Positions 10,446 through 20,514 of a stretch of DNA of 64,000 bases are shown one piece after another (position 1 is the first letter of the stretch; every line of letters starts with the position of its first letter). The translations under genes and the position numbers were made by a program. The DNA is taken from contig NZ_CP101462.1 in NCBI RefSeq assembly GCF_024362205.1, positions 1,888,501 to 1,952,500 on the forward strand, read 5' to 3'. Origin of the DNA: Exiguobacterium aurantiacum (GTDB taxonomy: Bacteria; Bacillota; Bacilli; Exiguobacteriales; Exiguobacteriaceae). The notes under the pieces are model-generated. The model worked only from the letters and a program-made list of their open reading frames with translations. It was not told where the DNA came from and ran no database searches.

Positions 10446-13172
10446 TTATGCGATGACTTCTGTACAACGCGGGCAAAGCTCTGGGTGCTGTTCGTCTTGA
10501 CCGAGTTCGGTCGAGTACGTCCAGCAACGGGCACAAGGGGCACCGTCAGCCTTCAAGACGCTGATTTCGGCCGTCGCATAGTCGACATCGGCCGACTCGA
10601 CGTAATCGAGCTGTGACACTTGTAGCAATTGGCGGACGTTGTCAATCGTCTCGAGCAACTGTTTCGTCTCACCTTTTGGCGCGACGAGCAGCTTCGCTTC
10701 GAGCGGTTTCCCAATCAATTTCTCACCGCGGGCGATCTCGATCGCTTTCAAGACGTCATCCCGGAACGTGAGGAACTTCGACCATTTCGCGAGCAACGCC
10801 TTCTCGTCTTCCGACAATGCCGCTACTTCGTCAAGGTCCGTCAAGAAGACGCTATCCGCTTGTTTAGCCGGCACTTCTTGCCACACCTCATCCGCCGTGT
10901 GCGGAAGGATCGGTGCGAGCAATTTCGTGAGCGTGACGACCGTGTCATACATGACCGTTTGGACGGCACGACGACGCGCATCATCTTCGCGCTCGATATA
11001 CAGAATATCTTTCGTGAAGTCGAGGTAGAATGACGACAACTCGTTGACACAGAAATTATGGCTCAAGTGATAGACGGCCATGAAGTCGAACGTATCATAC
11101 GCTTTGACGACTTTCGCTTGCAGCTGTTTGAGTTTTGTCGCCATGAAGCGGTCCGCTTCCGGCATGTCTTCGAACGCGACACGCATCGATGGGTCGAACC
11201 CGTTCAAGTTACCGAGCAAGAAGCGCAACGTGTTGCGGATTTTCCGGTATACTTCCGACACTTGTTTAAAGTTATCGTGTGACGCACGGACATCGGACTG
11301 ATAGTCGACCGACGATACCCAAAGGCGGACGATTTCCGCTCCGTACTGTTTGACGAGGTCGTTCGGTGCAATCGTGTTACCGAGTGACTTCGACATCTTG
11401 CGGCCGTCACCGTCGAGGACGAAGCCGTGGCTGAGCACGTTGCGATACGGTGCTTTGCCCGTCGTCGCGACTGCCGTCGAGAGTGACGAGTTGAACCAGC
11501 CGCGGTATTGGTCAGAGCCTTCAAGGTACAAGTCGGCCGGACGGCGCAAGTTATCGCGCTGTTCGAGGACGCCCGCATGCGACGAACCTGAGTCAAACCA
11601 GACGTCCATGATGTCGAGTTCTTTACGGAACTCGCCGTTCGGGCTGTTCGGGTGTGTGAAGCCTTCTGGCAACAAATCTTTCGCTTCACGCTCATACCAG
11701 ACGTTCGAGCCGTGCTCATGGAACAAGTTGGCGATGTGATCGATCGTCTCGTTCGTGATGATTTCCGTTCCGTCTTCGGCGTAGAAGATCGGGATTGGGA
11801 CGCCCCAAGCGCGTTGACGGCTGATGACCCAGTCCCCACGGTCACGGACCATGTTGTAAAGGCGTGTCATGCCCCATTCCGGTACCCATTTCACTTCTTC
11901 GATTTCACGGAGCATGTCGGCCCGGAAGTCTTTGATTGAGGCGAACCATTGCGGTGTGGCGCGGAAGATGACCGGTTTTTTCGTACGCCAGTCATGCGGG
12001 TACGAGTGTTTGATGAATTTCAAGTTGAGGAGATAGCCGTTCTCTTCGAGCTTCATGCCGATTTGTTTGTTCGCGTCTTCATAGAACAAGCCTTCGAAAC
12101 CTGGCGCCTCATCCGTCATATAACCACGGTCATCGACCGGGCACAGAACGTCGAGTCCGTATGCTTGTCCGACACGATAGTCGTCTTCCCCGTGACCAGG
12201 TGCCGTATGGACGAGACCTGTCGCGTCAGCGGTGACGTGATCACCGATCATGACGAGCGAGGTCCGGTCGTAGAGCGGGTGTTGCGCCGTCATGTGTTCG
12301 AACTCACGTCCGTTCCAAGAGCCGCTCACCGTATAATCCGTCCACTTGAGTGCCGTCGTCACTTCTTCAACGAGCGATTCGGCGACGATATAGCCTTTGC
12401 CGTCATGCTCGATGCGCGTGTACGTCAACTCGTCGCTGACCGCGATCCCAAGGTTGGCCGGGATCGTCCATGGTGTCGTCGTCCAGATGACGAAGTGGTC
12501 GGTCGTCTGCAGGACGTCTTTGCCGTCGACGACTTGGAACGCCACGTAGATGGCCGGTGACTTCTTGTCATAGTATTCGATTTCAGCCTCGGCGAGCGCC
12601 GATTCAGAAGACGGTGACCAATAGACCGGTTTCTTCCCTTTATAGATGTAGCCCTTTTCAGCCATCGTACCGAAGAGACGGATTTGAGCCGCTTCGTATT
12701 CTGGGAGGAGCGTGATATACGGGTTGTCAAAGTCAGCGAGCAACCCGAGGCGTTTGAACTGTTCGCGTTGCGAGTTCACTTGTTCCATCGCGTACGCCGC
12801 ACACTTCTCACGGAACTCGGCGACGGTCATCTCTTTACGATTGACGCCCGCTTTTTGGAGCGCGTTCTCGATCGGGAGACCGTGCGTGTCCCAGCCCGGG
12901 ATCATCGGTGACTGGTAGCCGTTCAATGATTTGAAGCGGACGATGATGTCTTTCAATACTTTGTTGAGCGCGTGGCCCATATGGATGTCACCGTTCGCGT
13001 ACGGAGGTCCGTCGTGCAAGATGTATTGCGGTTTCCCGGCGTTCTTCTCTTGGACACGATTGTATAGGTCCATCTGTTCCCAAGCCTCGTGCATCGCGGG
13101 CTCGCGTTTTGGCAGATTTCCGCGCATTGCGAATTCTGTCTCAGGCATCAATAATGTGTCTTTGTAGTTCAT
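10446..13172 (-). CDS. ileS: Isoleucine--tRNA ligase
   Basis: IleS charges tRNA-Ile. The 908-residue protein has the class I signatures HMGHALNK (HIGH box) near residue 67 and [10 protein letters not shown] (KMSKS box) near residue 590. A C-terminal zinc site is formed by CARC and CPRC. This layout is the usual bacterial type. I chose the ATG at 13172 because GGAGGAG precedes it; the longer in-frame reading has no ribosome binding site. A T-box leader upstream makes its expression depend on uncharged tRNA-Ile. It follows divIVA as in Bacillus. Confidence 0.96.
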   Translation of the reverse strand: MNYKDTLLMPETEFAMRGNLPKREPAMHEAWEQMDLYNRVQEKNAGKPQYILHDGPPYANGDIHMGHALNKVLKDIIVRFKSLNGYQSPMIPGWDTHGLPIENALQKAGVNRKEMTVAEFREKCAAYAMEQVNSQREQFKRLGLLADFDNPYITLLPEYEAAQIRLFGTMAEKGYIYKGKKPVYWSPSSESALAEAEIEYYDKKSPAIYVAFQVVDGKDVLQTTDHFVIWTTTPWTIPANLGIAVSDELTYTRIEHDGKGYIVAESLVEEVTTALKWTDYTVSGSWNGREFEHMTAQHPLYDRTSLVMIGDHVTADATGLVHTAPGHGEDDYRVGQAYGLDVLCPVDDRGYMTDEAPGFEGLFYEDANKQIGMKLEENGYLLNLKFIKHSYPHDWRTKKPVIFRATPQWFASIKDFRADMLREIEEVKWVPEWGMTRLYNMVRDRGDWVISRQRAWGVPIPIFYAEDGTEIITNETIDHIANLFHEHGSNVWYEREAKDLLPEGFTHPNSPNGEFRKELDIMDVWFDSGSSHAGVLEQRDNLRRPADLYLEGSDQYRGWFNSSLSTAVATTGKAPYRNVLSHGFVLDGDGRKMSKSLGNTIAPNDLVKQYGAEIVRLWVSSVDYQSDVRASHDNFKQVSEVYRKIRNTLRFLLGNLNGFDPSMRVAFEDMPEADRFMATKLKQLQAKVVKAYDTFDFMAVYHLSHNFCVNELSSFYLDFTKDILYIEREDDARRRAVQTVMYDTVVTLTKLLAPILPHTADEVWQEVPAKQADSVFLTDLDEVAALSEDEKALLAKWSKFLTFRDDVLKAIEIARGEKLIGKPLEAKLLVAPKGETKQLLETIDNVRQLLQVSQLDYVESADVDYATAEISVLKADGAPCARCWTYSTELGQDEQHPELCPRCTEVIA

Positions 13173-13201
13173 TGAAACTCCTCCTGCATCTTTTTTTGAC
13201 A

Positions 13202-13418
13202 ACAAAAAAACCCGCCCCTAATAGGGACGAGTTAGTCGACTCGCGGTACCACCCTACTAATCTCAAGGGAACTCCCCGAGACCGCTCTTGGTAACCGATA
13301 ACGAGGTCAGACGGTCGTGCTTACTAACTTCAGCCCGACACTCATAGGGGATACCGATAAAGTCTTTCTCTTAGGCTTGCACCTTCCCTAAGTCGCTTCG
13401 TAGGTATGACTTTATCGA
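13202..13418 (-). promoter_or_regulatory. T-box leader of ileS (isoleucine specifier)
   Basis: The T-box core GGUGGUACCGCG is present on the minus strand (13242-13253), followed by a terminator (13208-13232) with a run of seven T. Stem I closes with CGAUAAAGUC/GACUUUAUCG (13408-13417 and 13355-13364). Just after it lies AUC (13350-13352) in the context UAUCCCCUAUGAG, which resembles the specifier region of other ileS T-boxes and would pair with the tRNA-Ile anticodon GAU. The core is certain; the specifier position is a reading by eye. Confidence 0.92.
13203..13232 (-). terminator. Terminator of the ileS T-box
   Basis: Arms aactcgtccc and ggggcgggtt (with G-U pairs) around a short loop, followed by TTTTTTTG on the minus strand. 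It competes with the antiterminator bearing the UGG bulge of the T-box. Confidence 0.85.
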
Positions 13419-13443
13419 CGTGTCCTAATCGACGTATTGTGTA

Positions 13444-13989
13444 TTATCCGTGATGTTTGGTTGGTATGACTTCGTCGTCATTATACGCAAGTTCGGTCTT
13501 ATCGTCAAGAACCGTCTGGACCGGCGGCTCCCCGACAATCGTGTCCCATTCGGTGCTGTTCAACAGCTCCATCTGTGCATCGACGAGGACGCGGAACCGG
13601 GTCCGGTACAACTCGACTTTCTTGAGCATTTGAATGACTTCACGCTCGGCGAGCTGCTCTTTGCGTGACGCTTCTTCCTCACGGGCGAGCGCCTCGCGTT
13701 CGGCTTGCTTCAAAATGAGACTCGCTTCCTTGGCCGCGTTCGTCTTCACTTCTTCTGCTGCCTCTTGGGCGACGATAATCGATTTGTTCAACGTGTCTTC
13801 CATCGAGGAGAAGTAGTCAATGCGGGCTTGCATATCGTTGACGAGTTCTTCGTACCTTCTATTCTCACGAATCAATAGTTCAAATTCTTTGATGATTTGA
13901 TCTAAAAATTCATTGACCTCATCGATATCGTACCCGCGAAAACGAGTCGAGAACTCTTTATTATGAATATCAATCGGTGTCAACGCCAT
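13444..13989 (-). CDS. divIVA: Septum/pole-localised cell-division initiation protein DivIVA
   Basis: DivIVA is a membrane-curvature-binding coiled-coil protein that marks poles and septa and recruits other proteins. The 181-residue product begins MALTPIDIHNKEFSTRFRGYD, the conserved lipid-binding N-terminal domain (FxxxxRGYD). It continues with long charged coiled coils (residues 30-145). It sits between ylmH and ileS as in Bacillus. In a non-sporulating cell its role is likely in division and wall growth rather than prespore chromosome anchoring. Confidence 0.95.
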   Translation of the reverse strand: MALTPIDIHNKEFSTRFRGYDIDEVNEFLDQIIKEFELLIRENRRYEELVNDMQARIDYFSSMEDTLNKSIIVAQEAAEEVKTNAAKEASLILKQAEREALAREEEASRKEQLAEREVIQMLKKVELYRTRFRVLVDAQMELLNSTEWDTIVGEPPVQTVLDDKTELAYNDDEVIPTKHHG

Positions 13990-14007
13990 TCGACTTTCCT
14001 CCTAAGT

Positions 14008-14778
14008 TCAACGTATGATGCCATACTGGATTTTTATTTTCTCACGCTTTGTCGAGCCGAGAATCGCCGTCAGTTTGACACGGCCATACCCACGGATCGA
14101 GACCAAATCGTCTGGTTCAAGGATGAAGCTCGGATCATCAATCGGTTTATGGTTCACTTTACAGTCTCCATGTTTGACGAGCGCCTGTGCTTTTTGCCGG
14201 GATAACCCGAGCACTTCGCTGACGACCGTGTCAAACCGGAGTGACGAGACGATACCGAACTCATCGCTCCATTTGACTTCCGGTACGACGAGCACAGCTT
14301 CCGGCGCCACTTCAGAGATGCGAATCCGGGCCTTGCCGACCCGATCGACGTTCATCTCGATGAAGCCGGCCGCGTCACGTGTCGTGGCGAACTGGGCGAT
14401 GCCATCGTCGAGGACGACGTCGCCAAACTTTTGCCGCTTCAACCCGGCGTTCAAGAGCGTCCCCGTCACTTGACGGTGCGTCAATTCGACGAACTTGGTC
14501 GGATAGTCGATTTGACGAATCGCAATCTCAAAGTCATTCGGGTCGAGCTCATAATAATCCGGAGCCAGGATGAGACGACGCCGTTCCGCGCCGACAAATC
14601 CGCCATCCTCGTAAATCGCGAGCTGCTTTCCGACGAGTTGCCGGACGATTTGTTGCTCGCGTGGATCTAAAAAGTCCGTCACTTTCAACATATAGTTGTC
14701 CTCGACTTGTTGAACCCAATCGAGCACTTGCTCGATAAATGCCCGTTCATTCGGTCGATAATGATCGAAGACGCTCAT
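14008..14778 (-). CDS. ylmH: S4-domain RNA-binding protein YlmH
   Basis: The protein of 256 residues has the YlmH architecture: an N-terminal domain of unknown fold, then a C-terminal S4 domain (about residues 180-240, SRQKAQALVKHGDCKVN). YlmH-type proteins bind the 50S ribosome and take part in rescue of stalled peptidyl-tRNA; that role is family knowledge. It is directly behind ylmG and ahead of divIVA in the conserved ylm cluster. Confidence 0.92.
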   Translation of the reverse strand: MSVFDHYRPNERAFIEQVLDWVQQVEDNYMLKVTDFLDPREQQIVRQLVGKQLAIYEDGGFVGAERRRLILAPDYYELDPNDFEIAIRQIDYPTKFVELTHRQVTGTLLNAGLKRQKFGDVVLDDGIAQFATTRDAAGFIEMNVDRVGKARIRISEVAPEAVLVVPEVKWSDEFGIVSSLRFDTVVSEVLGLSRQKAQALVKHGDCKVNHKPIDDPSFILEPDDLVSIRGYGRVKLTAILGSTKREKIKIQYGIIR

Positions 14779-15051
14779 TTAAATACCGAAAATCGCGCGC
14801 ACTCCAAATTGCGCCATCCGTAGCACAAATAAAGCGACGATTGGGGAGATGTCGAGCATCCCGCCGATTGGTGGGATGATGCGACGAAACGGATTTAAAA
14901 ACGGTTCGCAAAGATACGACAAGATTTGACCAAATTTTGATTCACGCGCATTTGGGAACCACGATAATAAAATATAGGCAATCAAGACCCAACTATAATA
15001 TCCAAGTAATGTAACGATCGTGTTGCCTAACGCAGGTATAGCATTTTCCAT
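14779..15051 (-). CDS. ylmG: YggT-family membrane protein YlmG
   Basis: This 90-residue protein belongs to the YGGT family. It has two hydrophobic segments (about residues 5-28 and 65-85) flanking the conserved FLNPFRRIIPPIGG. The exact function is unknown; homologues sit in the division cluster and affect nucleoid or division-site organisation. It begins 4 nt after sepF and ends directly before the ylmH start. Confidence 0.9.
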   Translation of the reverse strand: MENAIPALGNTIVTLLGYYSWVLIAYILLSWFPNARESKFGQILSYLCEPFLNPFRRIIPPIGGMLDISPIVALFVLRMAQFGVRAIFGI

Positions 15052-15055
15052 TCAG

Positions 15056-15523
15056 TTACCACCCTTTACTATTGAGTTCGTCCTCCGAAATCAAGTTCGA
15101 GATCGACCCCGTCAACTCGATGTTGTTCGGAGTACATAGAATCGTGTTATGTCCAATCGACGTCATCGTCCCTTCTAACGCGTAGACGACACCTGACAAG
15201 AAGTTGACGACTTGACGAGACTGCTCTTTCGACATCCGTTGAAGGTTGACGATGACGGCCCGGTTTTCTTTCAACTGGTCGCTGATGTCTTGAGCTTCGG
15301 CGAATACACGCGGTTCGGCCAAGACGACTTTTGAACGTTCTTTCTTCTTCGTGTTCAACGCGACGATATTGTTTGATGTTTTCGGACGGTCCTCATTTTT
15401 GACGATTGCCTCCGTCATCGGCTGTGTCTTCGTTTCGGCGACCGCATACTCGTCTCCTTCGAACTGGTTGTTCGGATCTTCCTCGAGTCCAAAGAAGTCC
15501 TTCATTTTGTTTTTGATTGACAT
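15056..15523 (-). CDS. sepF: Cell division protein SepF
   Basis: SepF anchors FtsZ filaments to the membrane and shapes the septum. The 155-residue protein starts with an amphipathic helix MSIKNKMKDFFGL that binds lipid, followed by an acidic linker. The C-terminal ring-forming domain (about 70-150) has the typical VNLQRMSKEQSRQVVNFLSG. It would bind the conserved C-terminal tail of the FtsZ encoded nearby. GGAGGA precedes the ATG. Confidence 0.95.
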   Translation of the reverse strand: MSIKNKMKDFFGLEEDPNNQFEGDEYAVAETKTQPMTEAIVKNEDRPKTSNNIVALNTKKKERSKVVLAEPRVFAEAQDISDQLKENRAVIVNLQRMSKEQSRQVVNFLSGVVYALEGTMTSIGHNTILCTPNNIELTGSISNLISEDELNSKGW

Positions 15524-15546
15524 AACGGATTCCTCCTTAAAATATA

Positions 15547-16200
15547 TTATTGCACAAGTACGGTTCCAATACGAACAAACGATGCGCCTTCTTCGATTGC
15601 CAACGTGTAGTCATTCGACATCCCCATTGACAGTTCGGTACACGGTGCATGCGGATAGGCATGACGCGCGACGTCATCGCGCAATCGTCTCAAGTTTCGG
15701 AACGTCTCCCGAATCACGGCCTCGTCTTCTGTGAACGGGGCCATCGTCATCAGCCCGATGATTCGAATGTGAGGATACTGTTTACAGTTCTCGATGAACG
15801 GGACGACTTCCTCTTTTTCGAGACCATGTTTTGATGCTTCGCCCGATACGTTCACTTGCACGAAACAATCAATCACGCCTTGGGCGCGCTTATCGATCTC
15901 TTCGGCGAGCGAGAGGCGGTCAAGCGAATGAATCGCTGCCACATGGTCGATAATTTGTCTTACTTTACGCGTCTGCAAGCTGCCGATGAAATGAAATTTG
16001 GCATCAGGCGGCAACTGCTCGACTTTTTCAAGCAACCCTTCCGGACGATTTTCGCCGAAGTCGCGGATGCCTTCTGCATAGAGGGCGTTCGCCACGTCGG
16101 GACCGACCGATTTCGTGACCGCGATGAGTGTCACCGGTTGCTCGGTTCGATGCGCGTCAATCATTTGTCTGACTTGATTCACATTATTGGCTATACTCAC
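15547..16200 (-). CDS. ylmE: YggS-family pyridoxal phosphate homeostasis protein
   Basis: The 217-residue single-domain PLP-binding protein matches the YggS/PLPBP family. The PLP lysine is in LIAVTKSVG near residue 30, FGENRPEG near residue 49 and FHFIGSLQTRKV follow, and MGMSNDY near the end binds the phosphate. The family buffers free PLP and affects amino acid metabolism; it has no proven catalytic activity. Its start overlaps the ylmD stop as ATGA. Confidence 0.94.
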   Translation of the reverse strand: MSIANNVNQVRQMIDAHRTEQPVTLIAVTKSVGPDVANALYAEGIRDFGENRPEGLLEKVEQLPPDAKFHFIGSLQTRKVRQIIDHVAAIHSLDRLSLAEEIDKRAQGVIDCFVQVNVSGEASKHGLEKEEVVPFIENCKQYPHIRIIGLMTMAPFTEDEAVIRETFRNLRRLRDDVARHAYPHAPCTELSMGMSNDYTLAIEEGASFVRIGTVLVQ

Positions 16201-16958
16201 GATTTCTTCTCCTTGACGAGGACGGCCGCAAATCGACGCTTGGCATCACCGTTCCGATACGAGAAAAAGCTCCGATCGGCAACGGTCGACAAGTTCGACT
16301 GGGTCACCTCGATATTTCGTTCGGTGGCGAGCGTCTCGTTCACTCGTTGCAGTGAAAGATGGGCATGGCCCGCTCGTTCGTCCGAGACTGACGCTTCATA
16401 AGCGGCCGTCGAGACGGCTTCGACTGCGTCGAGGACACGACGATCGACCTCGTAATCCTCGGCCGTGATGGCTGGTCCGACGAACATGTCGATGGCGTCG
16501 GCCGGTACGCCGAGCGTGGCGAACGCATCCGTCATCGAGGACACGATGTTTCCAACCGTCCCTTTCCAACCCGCGTGCGCCACACCGATGACACCATGGT
16601 CTTTGGCGCAAAAGAATAACGGGACACAATCCGCGAACACAAGGGCGAGCGGTAACGAATCGGCCGTCGTGACGAGACCGTCCGTTGCCGGGATCGTTTC
16701 ATCGTAACGATACGCGCCTTTACCGCGGTCGGCGTCTCCGACGATTTCGACGTTTGTCTGATGCACTTGGTCGGCCCATACCGAATCGGCGAGGTCTAGA
16801 CCGGCTGCTTCGAAAAACTGCTCCCGATTGACGACGACTCGTTCCGGGTCATCCCCGACGTGGAGTCCGACGTTGCCTTCGTTGTGTCCGTCGGTCCGGG
16901 TCGTCACATAAGCGCGGAAGCGATAAGTCTCGGTTTCCCATGTATGTAACAGTCGCAT
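16197..16958 (-). CDS. pgeF: Multicopper-oxidase-fold protein YlmD/PgeF (laccase domain)
   Basis: This 253-residue protein is of the YfiH/YlmD family, shown in other bacteria to be a purine nucleoside phosphorylase/adenosine deaminase and linked to peptidoglycan editing. The metal-ligand motifs are visible: DQVHQTNV near residue 62, ADCVPLFF near residue 109 and GVAHAGWKGTVGNIV near residue 125. It is the first gene behind ftsZ, with a terminator between them. ylmE overlaps its end. Confidence 0.92.
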   Translation of the reverse strand: MRLLHTWETETYRFRAYVTTRTDGHNEGNVGLHVGDDPERVVVNREQFFEAAGLDLADSVWADQVHQTNVEIVGDADRGKGAYRYDETIPATDGLVTTADSLPLALVFADCVPLFFCAKDHGVIGVAHAGWKGTVGNIVSSMTDAFATLGVPADAIDMFVGPAITAEDYEVDRRVLDAVEAVSTAAYEASVSDERAGHAHLSLQRVNETLATERNIEVTQSNLSTVADRSFFSYRNGDAKRRFAAVLVKEKKS

Positions 16959-16974
16959 ATGATTCTCCTTTTTT

Positions 16975-17007
16975 AGAAAAAGGGGATGCCGAGAACCGGC
17001 ACCCCCC
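16975..17007 (-). terminator. Terminator downstream of ftsZ
   Basis: Arms ggggatgccg (16982-16991) and cggcaccccc (16997-17006) form a strong stem followed by TTTTTC on the minus strand. It closes the ftsA-ftsZ unit before ylmD. Confidence 0.88.
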
Positions 17008-17013
17008 TGTTGT

Positions 17014-18159
17014 TTAGTTACGGCGTTGTCTTACGAACGCTGGGATGTTGATCGTCTCGTCTGGGACGTCCCCGCCATAGACCGGTCTATGGAAGTTCCC
17101 TTCATCTTGTGGCGCAGCTTCTTGCGCTTTAGGTTGAGCCTCACGGTTCACTTCAGCTTCCGGTTTTTTCTTCGGTTGCTGGAGGAACGGGTTCGTCCCT
17201 TGCGCTTCTTCTGCGAATTCAGTTGCAATCACGGTAACGATGATCTCATCGTTCAAGTTTTCGTTGATGACCGAACCGAAAATCAAGTTCACTTCTTCAT
17301 CAGCGGCACTTTGGACGATTTGAGCAGCTTCCGTGACTTCGAACAAGCTGAGGCTGAGTCCGCCTGTGATGTTCATCAAGACACCTTTCGCGCCTTCGAT
17401 TGAAGACTCAAGAAGTGGAGATGAGATGGCTTTCTTCGCTGCCTCGACGGCACGGTTCTCGCCTGTCGCGACACCGACACCCATGAGGGCCGAGCCTTTT
17501 TCCGTCATGATCGTCTTCACGTCAGCGAAGTCGAGGTTGATGAGCCCAGGAATGGCGATCAAATCTGTGATCCCTTGGACACCTTGACGAAGCACGTTAT
17601 CCGCTTCGCGGAACGCTTCGATCATCGGCGTATTGCGCTCGACGATTTCAAGCAACTTATCGTTTGGAATAACGATGAGTGTATCAACTTTTTCTTTGAA
17701 CGCTTGAATCCCGTGTTGGGCGTGTTGCATCCGTTTGCGTCCTTCGAACATGAACGGTTTCGTGACGACACCGACTGTGAGCGCTCCGATTTCTTTCGAG
17801 ATCTCAGCGATGACAGGTGCAGCCCCAGTCCCAGTTCCTCCGCCCATACCTGCTGTGACGAAGACCATGTCAGCGCCATCGAGCGCTTCAATCAACTGTT
17901 CACGGCTCTCTTCTGCCGCTTTTTTCCCGATATCAGGATTCGCTCCGGCACCAAGGCCGCGCGTCAATTTCGCGCCAAGTTGAAGCTTCACGTCTGCTTT
18001 TGACATGTTGAGTGCTTGCGCGTCCGTGTTGACGGCGATGAACTCGACACCTTGCACTCCGTGCTCGATCATGCGGTTAACGGCGTTTGAACCACCGCCA
18101 CCGACTCCAATTACTTTAATTTTTGCTACGGCGTCAATCGCCTCATCAAAGTACATCAT
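17014..18159 (-). CDS. ftsZ: Cell division GTPase FtsZ
   Basis: FtsZ polymerises into the Z ring that directs septum formation. The 381-residue protein has the tubulin signature GGGTGTG at residues 106-112, preceded by [13 protein letters not shown] near residue 18. The conserved C-terminal tail [10 protein letters not shown] is intact and is the docking site for FtsA and SepF, both encoded in this window. GGGGG stands 9 nt before the first of two adjacent ATG codons. It lies 48 nt after ftsA. Confidence 0.98.
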   Translation of the reverse strand: MMYFDEAIDAVAKIKVIGVGGGGSNAVNRMIEHGVQGVEFIAVNTDAQALNMSKADVKLQLGAKLTRGLGAGANPDIGKKAAEESREQLIEALDGADMVFVTAGMGGGTGTGAAPVIAEISKEIGALTVGVVTKPFMFEGRKRMQHAQHGIQAFKEKVDTLIVIPNDKLLEIVERNTPMIEAFREADNVLRQGVQGITDLIAIPGLINLDFADVKTIMTEKGSALMGVGVATGENRAVEAAKKAISSPLLESSIEGAKGVLMNITGGLSLSLFEVTEAAQIVQSAADEEVNLIFGSVINENLNDEIIVTVIATEFAEEAQGTNPFLQQPKKKPEAEVNREAQPKAQEAAPQDEGNFHRPVYGGDVPDETINIPAFVRQRRN

Positions 18160-18207
18160 TTCAGGTATCCCCCTACGTAATTTCCAATTGTTAACACAAC
18201 GTCAAGT

Positions 18208-19503
18208 TTACACGCCAAATAGTTTTTCCATTAAGCGGCCGAATCCATTTTTCGTTTCGCGTTCGTCCCGCTCCACATCCACTTCGTGGTCATGGTCGTT
18301 ACCGTGCGGCATCGTTCCGTCCGGTTTCGTGACGGCCACGCGCTCTTCCGGCTTTTCAAGTCGCGACTTCGAGACGTGATGATCGCTCATAAGCACGTAC
18401 TTGAGGACGCCGACCGCGGTCGCGTATTTCGGGTGTCTGACGCCAATCGACGAAGGCTGATACAGTCTCGTCGTTTGACCCATGACACGAGTCGCCAATT
18501 CTTGGATGCCAGGTAAAGCAGCGGCCCCACCGCAGAGGAGATACCCTCCACTGAGCGTCGGGACGCCTACCTTTTGCACTCTATTCAACACAAGCGTAAA
18601 CATTTCCTCTATTCTTGCCTCTAAAACATAACTAATTTCTGCTTGCGGTTCGAACGTGACTTCTCCGTTAATGTTCGTGAACGAGAAGCCCTCGGATGCG
18701 TCTGCCATTTCTTCAAGGGCGAGTCCGTATTCTTCTTTCGCCACTTTGGCGTCTTGGTATTTACAATTGAGCTTGTAAACCAAGTCACGCGTCATATGAT
18801 CGCCTCCGACCGGAAGGATATATGAGTAGACGAGGTCGCCCCGATAGAAGACAGAGACGGTTGTCTTTTCATGCCCGATATCGATTAATCCGATGCCAAG
18901 ATCGATTTCATCGACAGATGCCGCGCTCATACCGAGTGCCAAGTTGCCGAGGACGAAGCCTTCGAGTTTCAGGCCCGCTCGTTCGATGGAGCGACGAATG
19001 CTATGTAAAATCGTCTTCGAACCAGTTACCATCTTCCCGTGCATCTCTAAACGATAGCCGAGCATTCCCCGAGGATCGACGACACCTGTCTGTTGATCGA
19101 CCGTGAAGGAAGACGGAATCACATCGATGACGCTCATCTCGTCCGGCAAGCGCATGACTTGCGCCGAGTTGATGACTTCGATGACGTCTGTATCCGTGAT
19201 TTCTTGGTCTTCTCGTTTGACCGACGCGATTCCGTGACATGGGGCGATTTGGATATGTTCCCCTTCGATGGCAACGTATACCGACCGAATTTGATCACCG
19301 AGTGCCGCTTCGGCATGTTCGACGGCTTGTTTGATGGCTTGAACCGTCTTATCGATGTCGACGACGGCGCCACGTTTTACTCCTGCAGACGGGGCACACC
19401 CCTCCGCCAAAATGTTAAGCGTTCCCCCGAGTAATTCACCCACGACGAGCTTAATTTCTGACGTTCCTATATCCAATGCGGCCACATAACCATTCGCTTC
19501 CAA
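18208..19503 (-). CDS. ftsA: Cell division ATPase FtsA
   Basis: FtsA is an actin-like ATPase that tethers FtsZ to the membrane. The 431-residue protein shows the actin-fold phosphate loops ALDIGTSEIKLVVG near residue 9 and GIGLIDIGHEKTTVSVF near residue 202. The C-terminal amphipathic membrane helix FGRLMEKLFGV is at the end after a charged linker. A terminator behind divIB and a 227 bp gap upstream imply that ftsA-ftsZ have their own promoter. Confidence 0.96.
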   Translation of the reverse strand: MEANGYVAALDIGTSEIKLVVGELLGGTLNILAEGCAPSAGVKRGAVVDIDKTVQAIKQAVEHAEAALGDQIRSVYVAIEGEHIQIAPCHGIASVKREDQEITDTDVIEVINSAQVMRLPDEMSVIDVIPSSFTVDQQTGVVDPRGMLGYRLEMHGKMVTGSKTILHSIRRSIERAGLKLEGFVLGNLALGMSAASVDEIDLGIGLIDIGHEKTTVSVFYRGDLVYSYILPVGGDHMTRDLVYKLNCKYQDAKVAKEEYGLALEEMADASEGFSFTNINGEVTFEPQAEISYVLEARIEEMFTLVLNRVQKVGVPTLSGGYLLCGGAAALPGIQELATRVMGQTTRLYQPSSIGVRHPKYATAVGVLKYVLMSDHHVSKSRLEKPEERVAVTKPDGTMPHGNDHDHEVDVERDERETKNGFGRLMEKLFGV

Positions 19504-19686
19504 AAGGGAAACACCTCCGCGCTTTAATTTCTGTACTTGAATTCCGTTACATTGTTACAGATATCCAAAAATATTGGTAGGTCCGGCAAGATATCTCACG
19601 TCTAAGTTTACAACAAATAAGATAGTGAGAAAAGGTAGAATCCTACAAATTAAGCGGTTTTGGGGTGTCAATTCGATTACAATCGA

Positions 19687-19719
19687 TAAAAAAACAGCCC
19701 TTATGTGTATAAGGACTGT
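19687..19719 (-). terminator. Terminator between divIB and ftsA
   Basis: Arms acagcccttat (19694-19704) and ataaggactgt (19709-19719) with one mismatch, followed by TTTTTTTATC on the minus strand. It ends the rsmH-to-divIB unit. Confidence 0.88.
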
Positions 19720-19730
19720 AAAATATCAGA

Positions 19731-20501
19731 TTATTGTTTCGGTTTTTCATACGGGACGAAATAATATCCACCATCCATGACGACGGTTCCCCGTTGTCCT
19801 TTTGGAATGTTTTCATAGATTTCACCGTATTTGGACACAGTCTGGCTGAGCTTGAACGTTGGTGTTTGAATCGTATTGCCGTCGTTCATATAAATTTCAT
19901 AACGCGTCGACTCCCCGTCTTGTTTCGAGAACACGATCTCCGACATCCGGGCCCGCATCGCATCATCGACTTGTTCGAGCTCTGTCGCGATTTTTTCGAG
20001 TTCGGCTTTGTCCGTGAACTCGCGCAAGAGCGGACCGTCCTTTAACTTCTCAGGATCGGTGATGCCACCGGTCGGGTGAAGCGAGCCATCGGCGAGTACC
20101 GCGACTTCCTCTTTCTCCGTCCGCGAATACGCGATCATCTTTTCCTCTTCGACATTGATCGTGACGATGTTATACCATGACCGATCGACGTCGACGTCTT
20201 TTACGCCTGGCACGGCGCGGAGTTCTCGTTCAATCCCGTTCGGTGACACTTGAACGATCTTCGTGGACGTATCGATGTCCGTCCCGGCGAGCACATACTC
20301 TTCTGTCAGCCAAGACAGGCCGTTCACGTTCACCGCCTTCACGTCAGATACCGACGTCTGCATATACACGACGAGTGCGATCAGCACCGCGAATAAGATC
20401 AAGATGGTCGACAAGCGTCGGTTCGCTTTTTTACGACGCTGATCTTTCATATACGGGATACGGTCTTCTAAACTACGAACGGTGTTCTGACGTGTCTCCA
20501 T
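19731..20501 (-). CDS. divIB: Cell division protein DivIB/FtsQ
   Basis: DivIB is a bitopic membrane protein that forms the FtsL-DivIC-DivIB complex activating septal wall synthesis. The 256-residue protein has a basic cytoplasmic stretch, one membrane segment (about residues 30-48), then a POTRA domain (VKAVNVNGLSWLTEEYVLAG) and the FtsQ-type beta domain. The ATG at 20501 is chosen because AAGGAG precedes it; an upstream in-frame reading enters murG. It follows murG directly; murB, found between them in Bacillus, is absent. Confidence 0.94.
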   Translation of the reverse strand: METRQNTVRSLEDRIPYMKDQRRKKANRRLSTILILFAVLIALVVYMQTSVSDVKAVNVNGLSWLTEEYVLAGTDIDTSTKIVQVSPNGIERELRAVPGVKDVDVDRSWYNIVTINVEEEKMIAYSRTEKEEVAVLADGSLHPTGGITDPEKLKDGPLLREFTDKAELEKIATELEQVDDAMRARMSEIVFSKQDGESTRYEIYMNDGNTIQTPTFKLSQTVSKYGEIYENIPKGQRGTVVMDGGYYFVPYEKPKQ

Positions 20502-20514
20502 GTCTATTCTCCTT

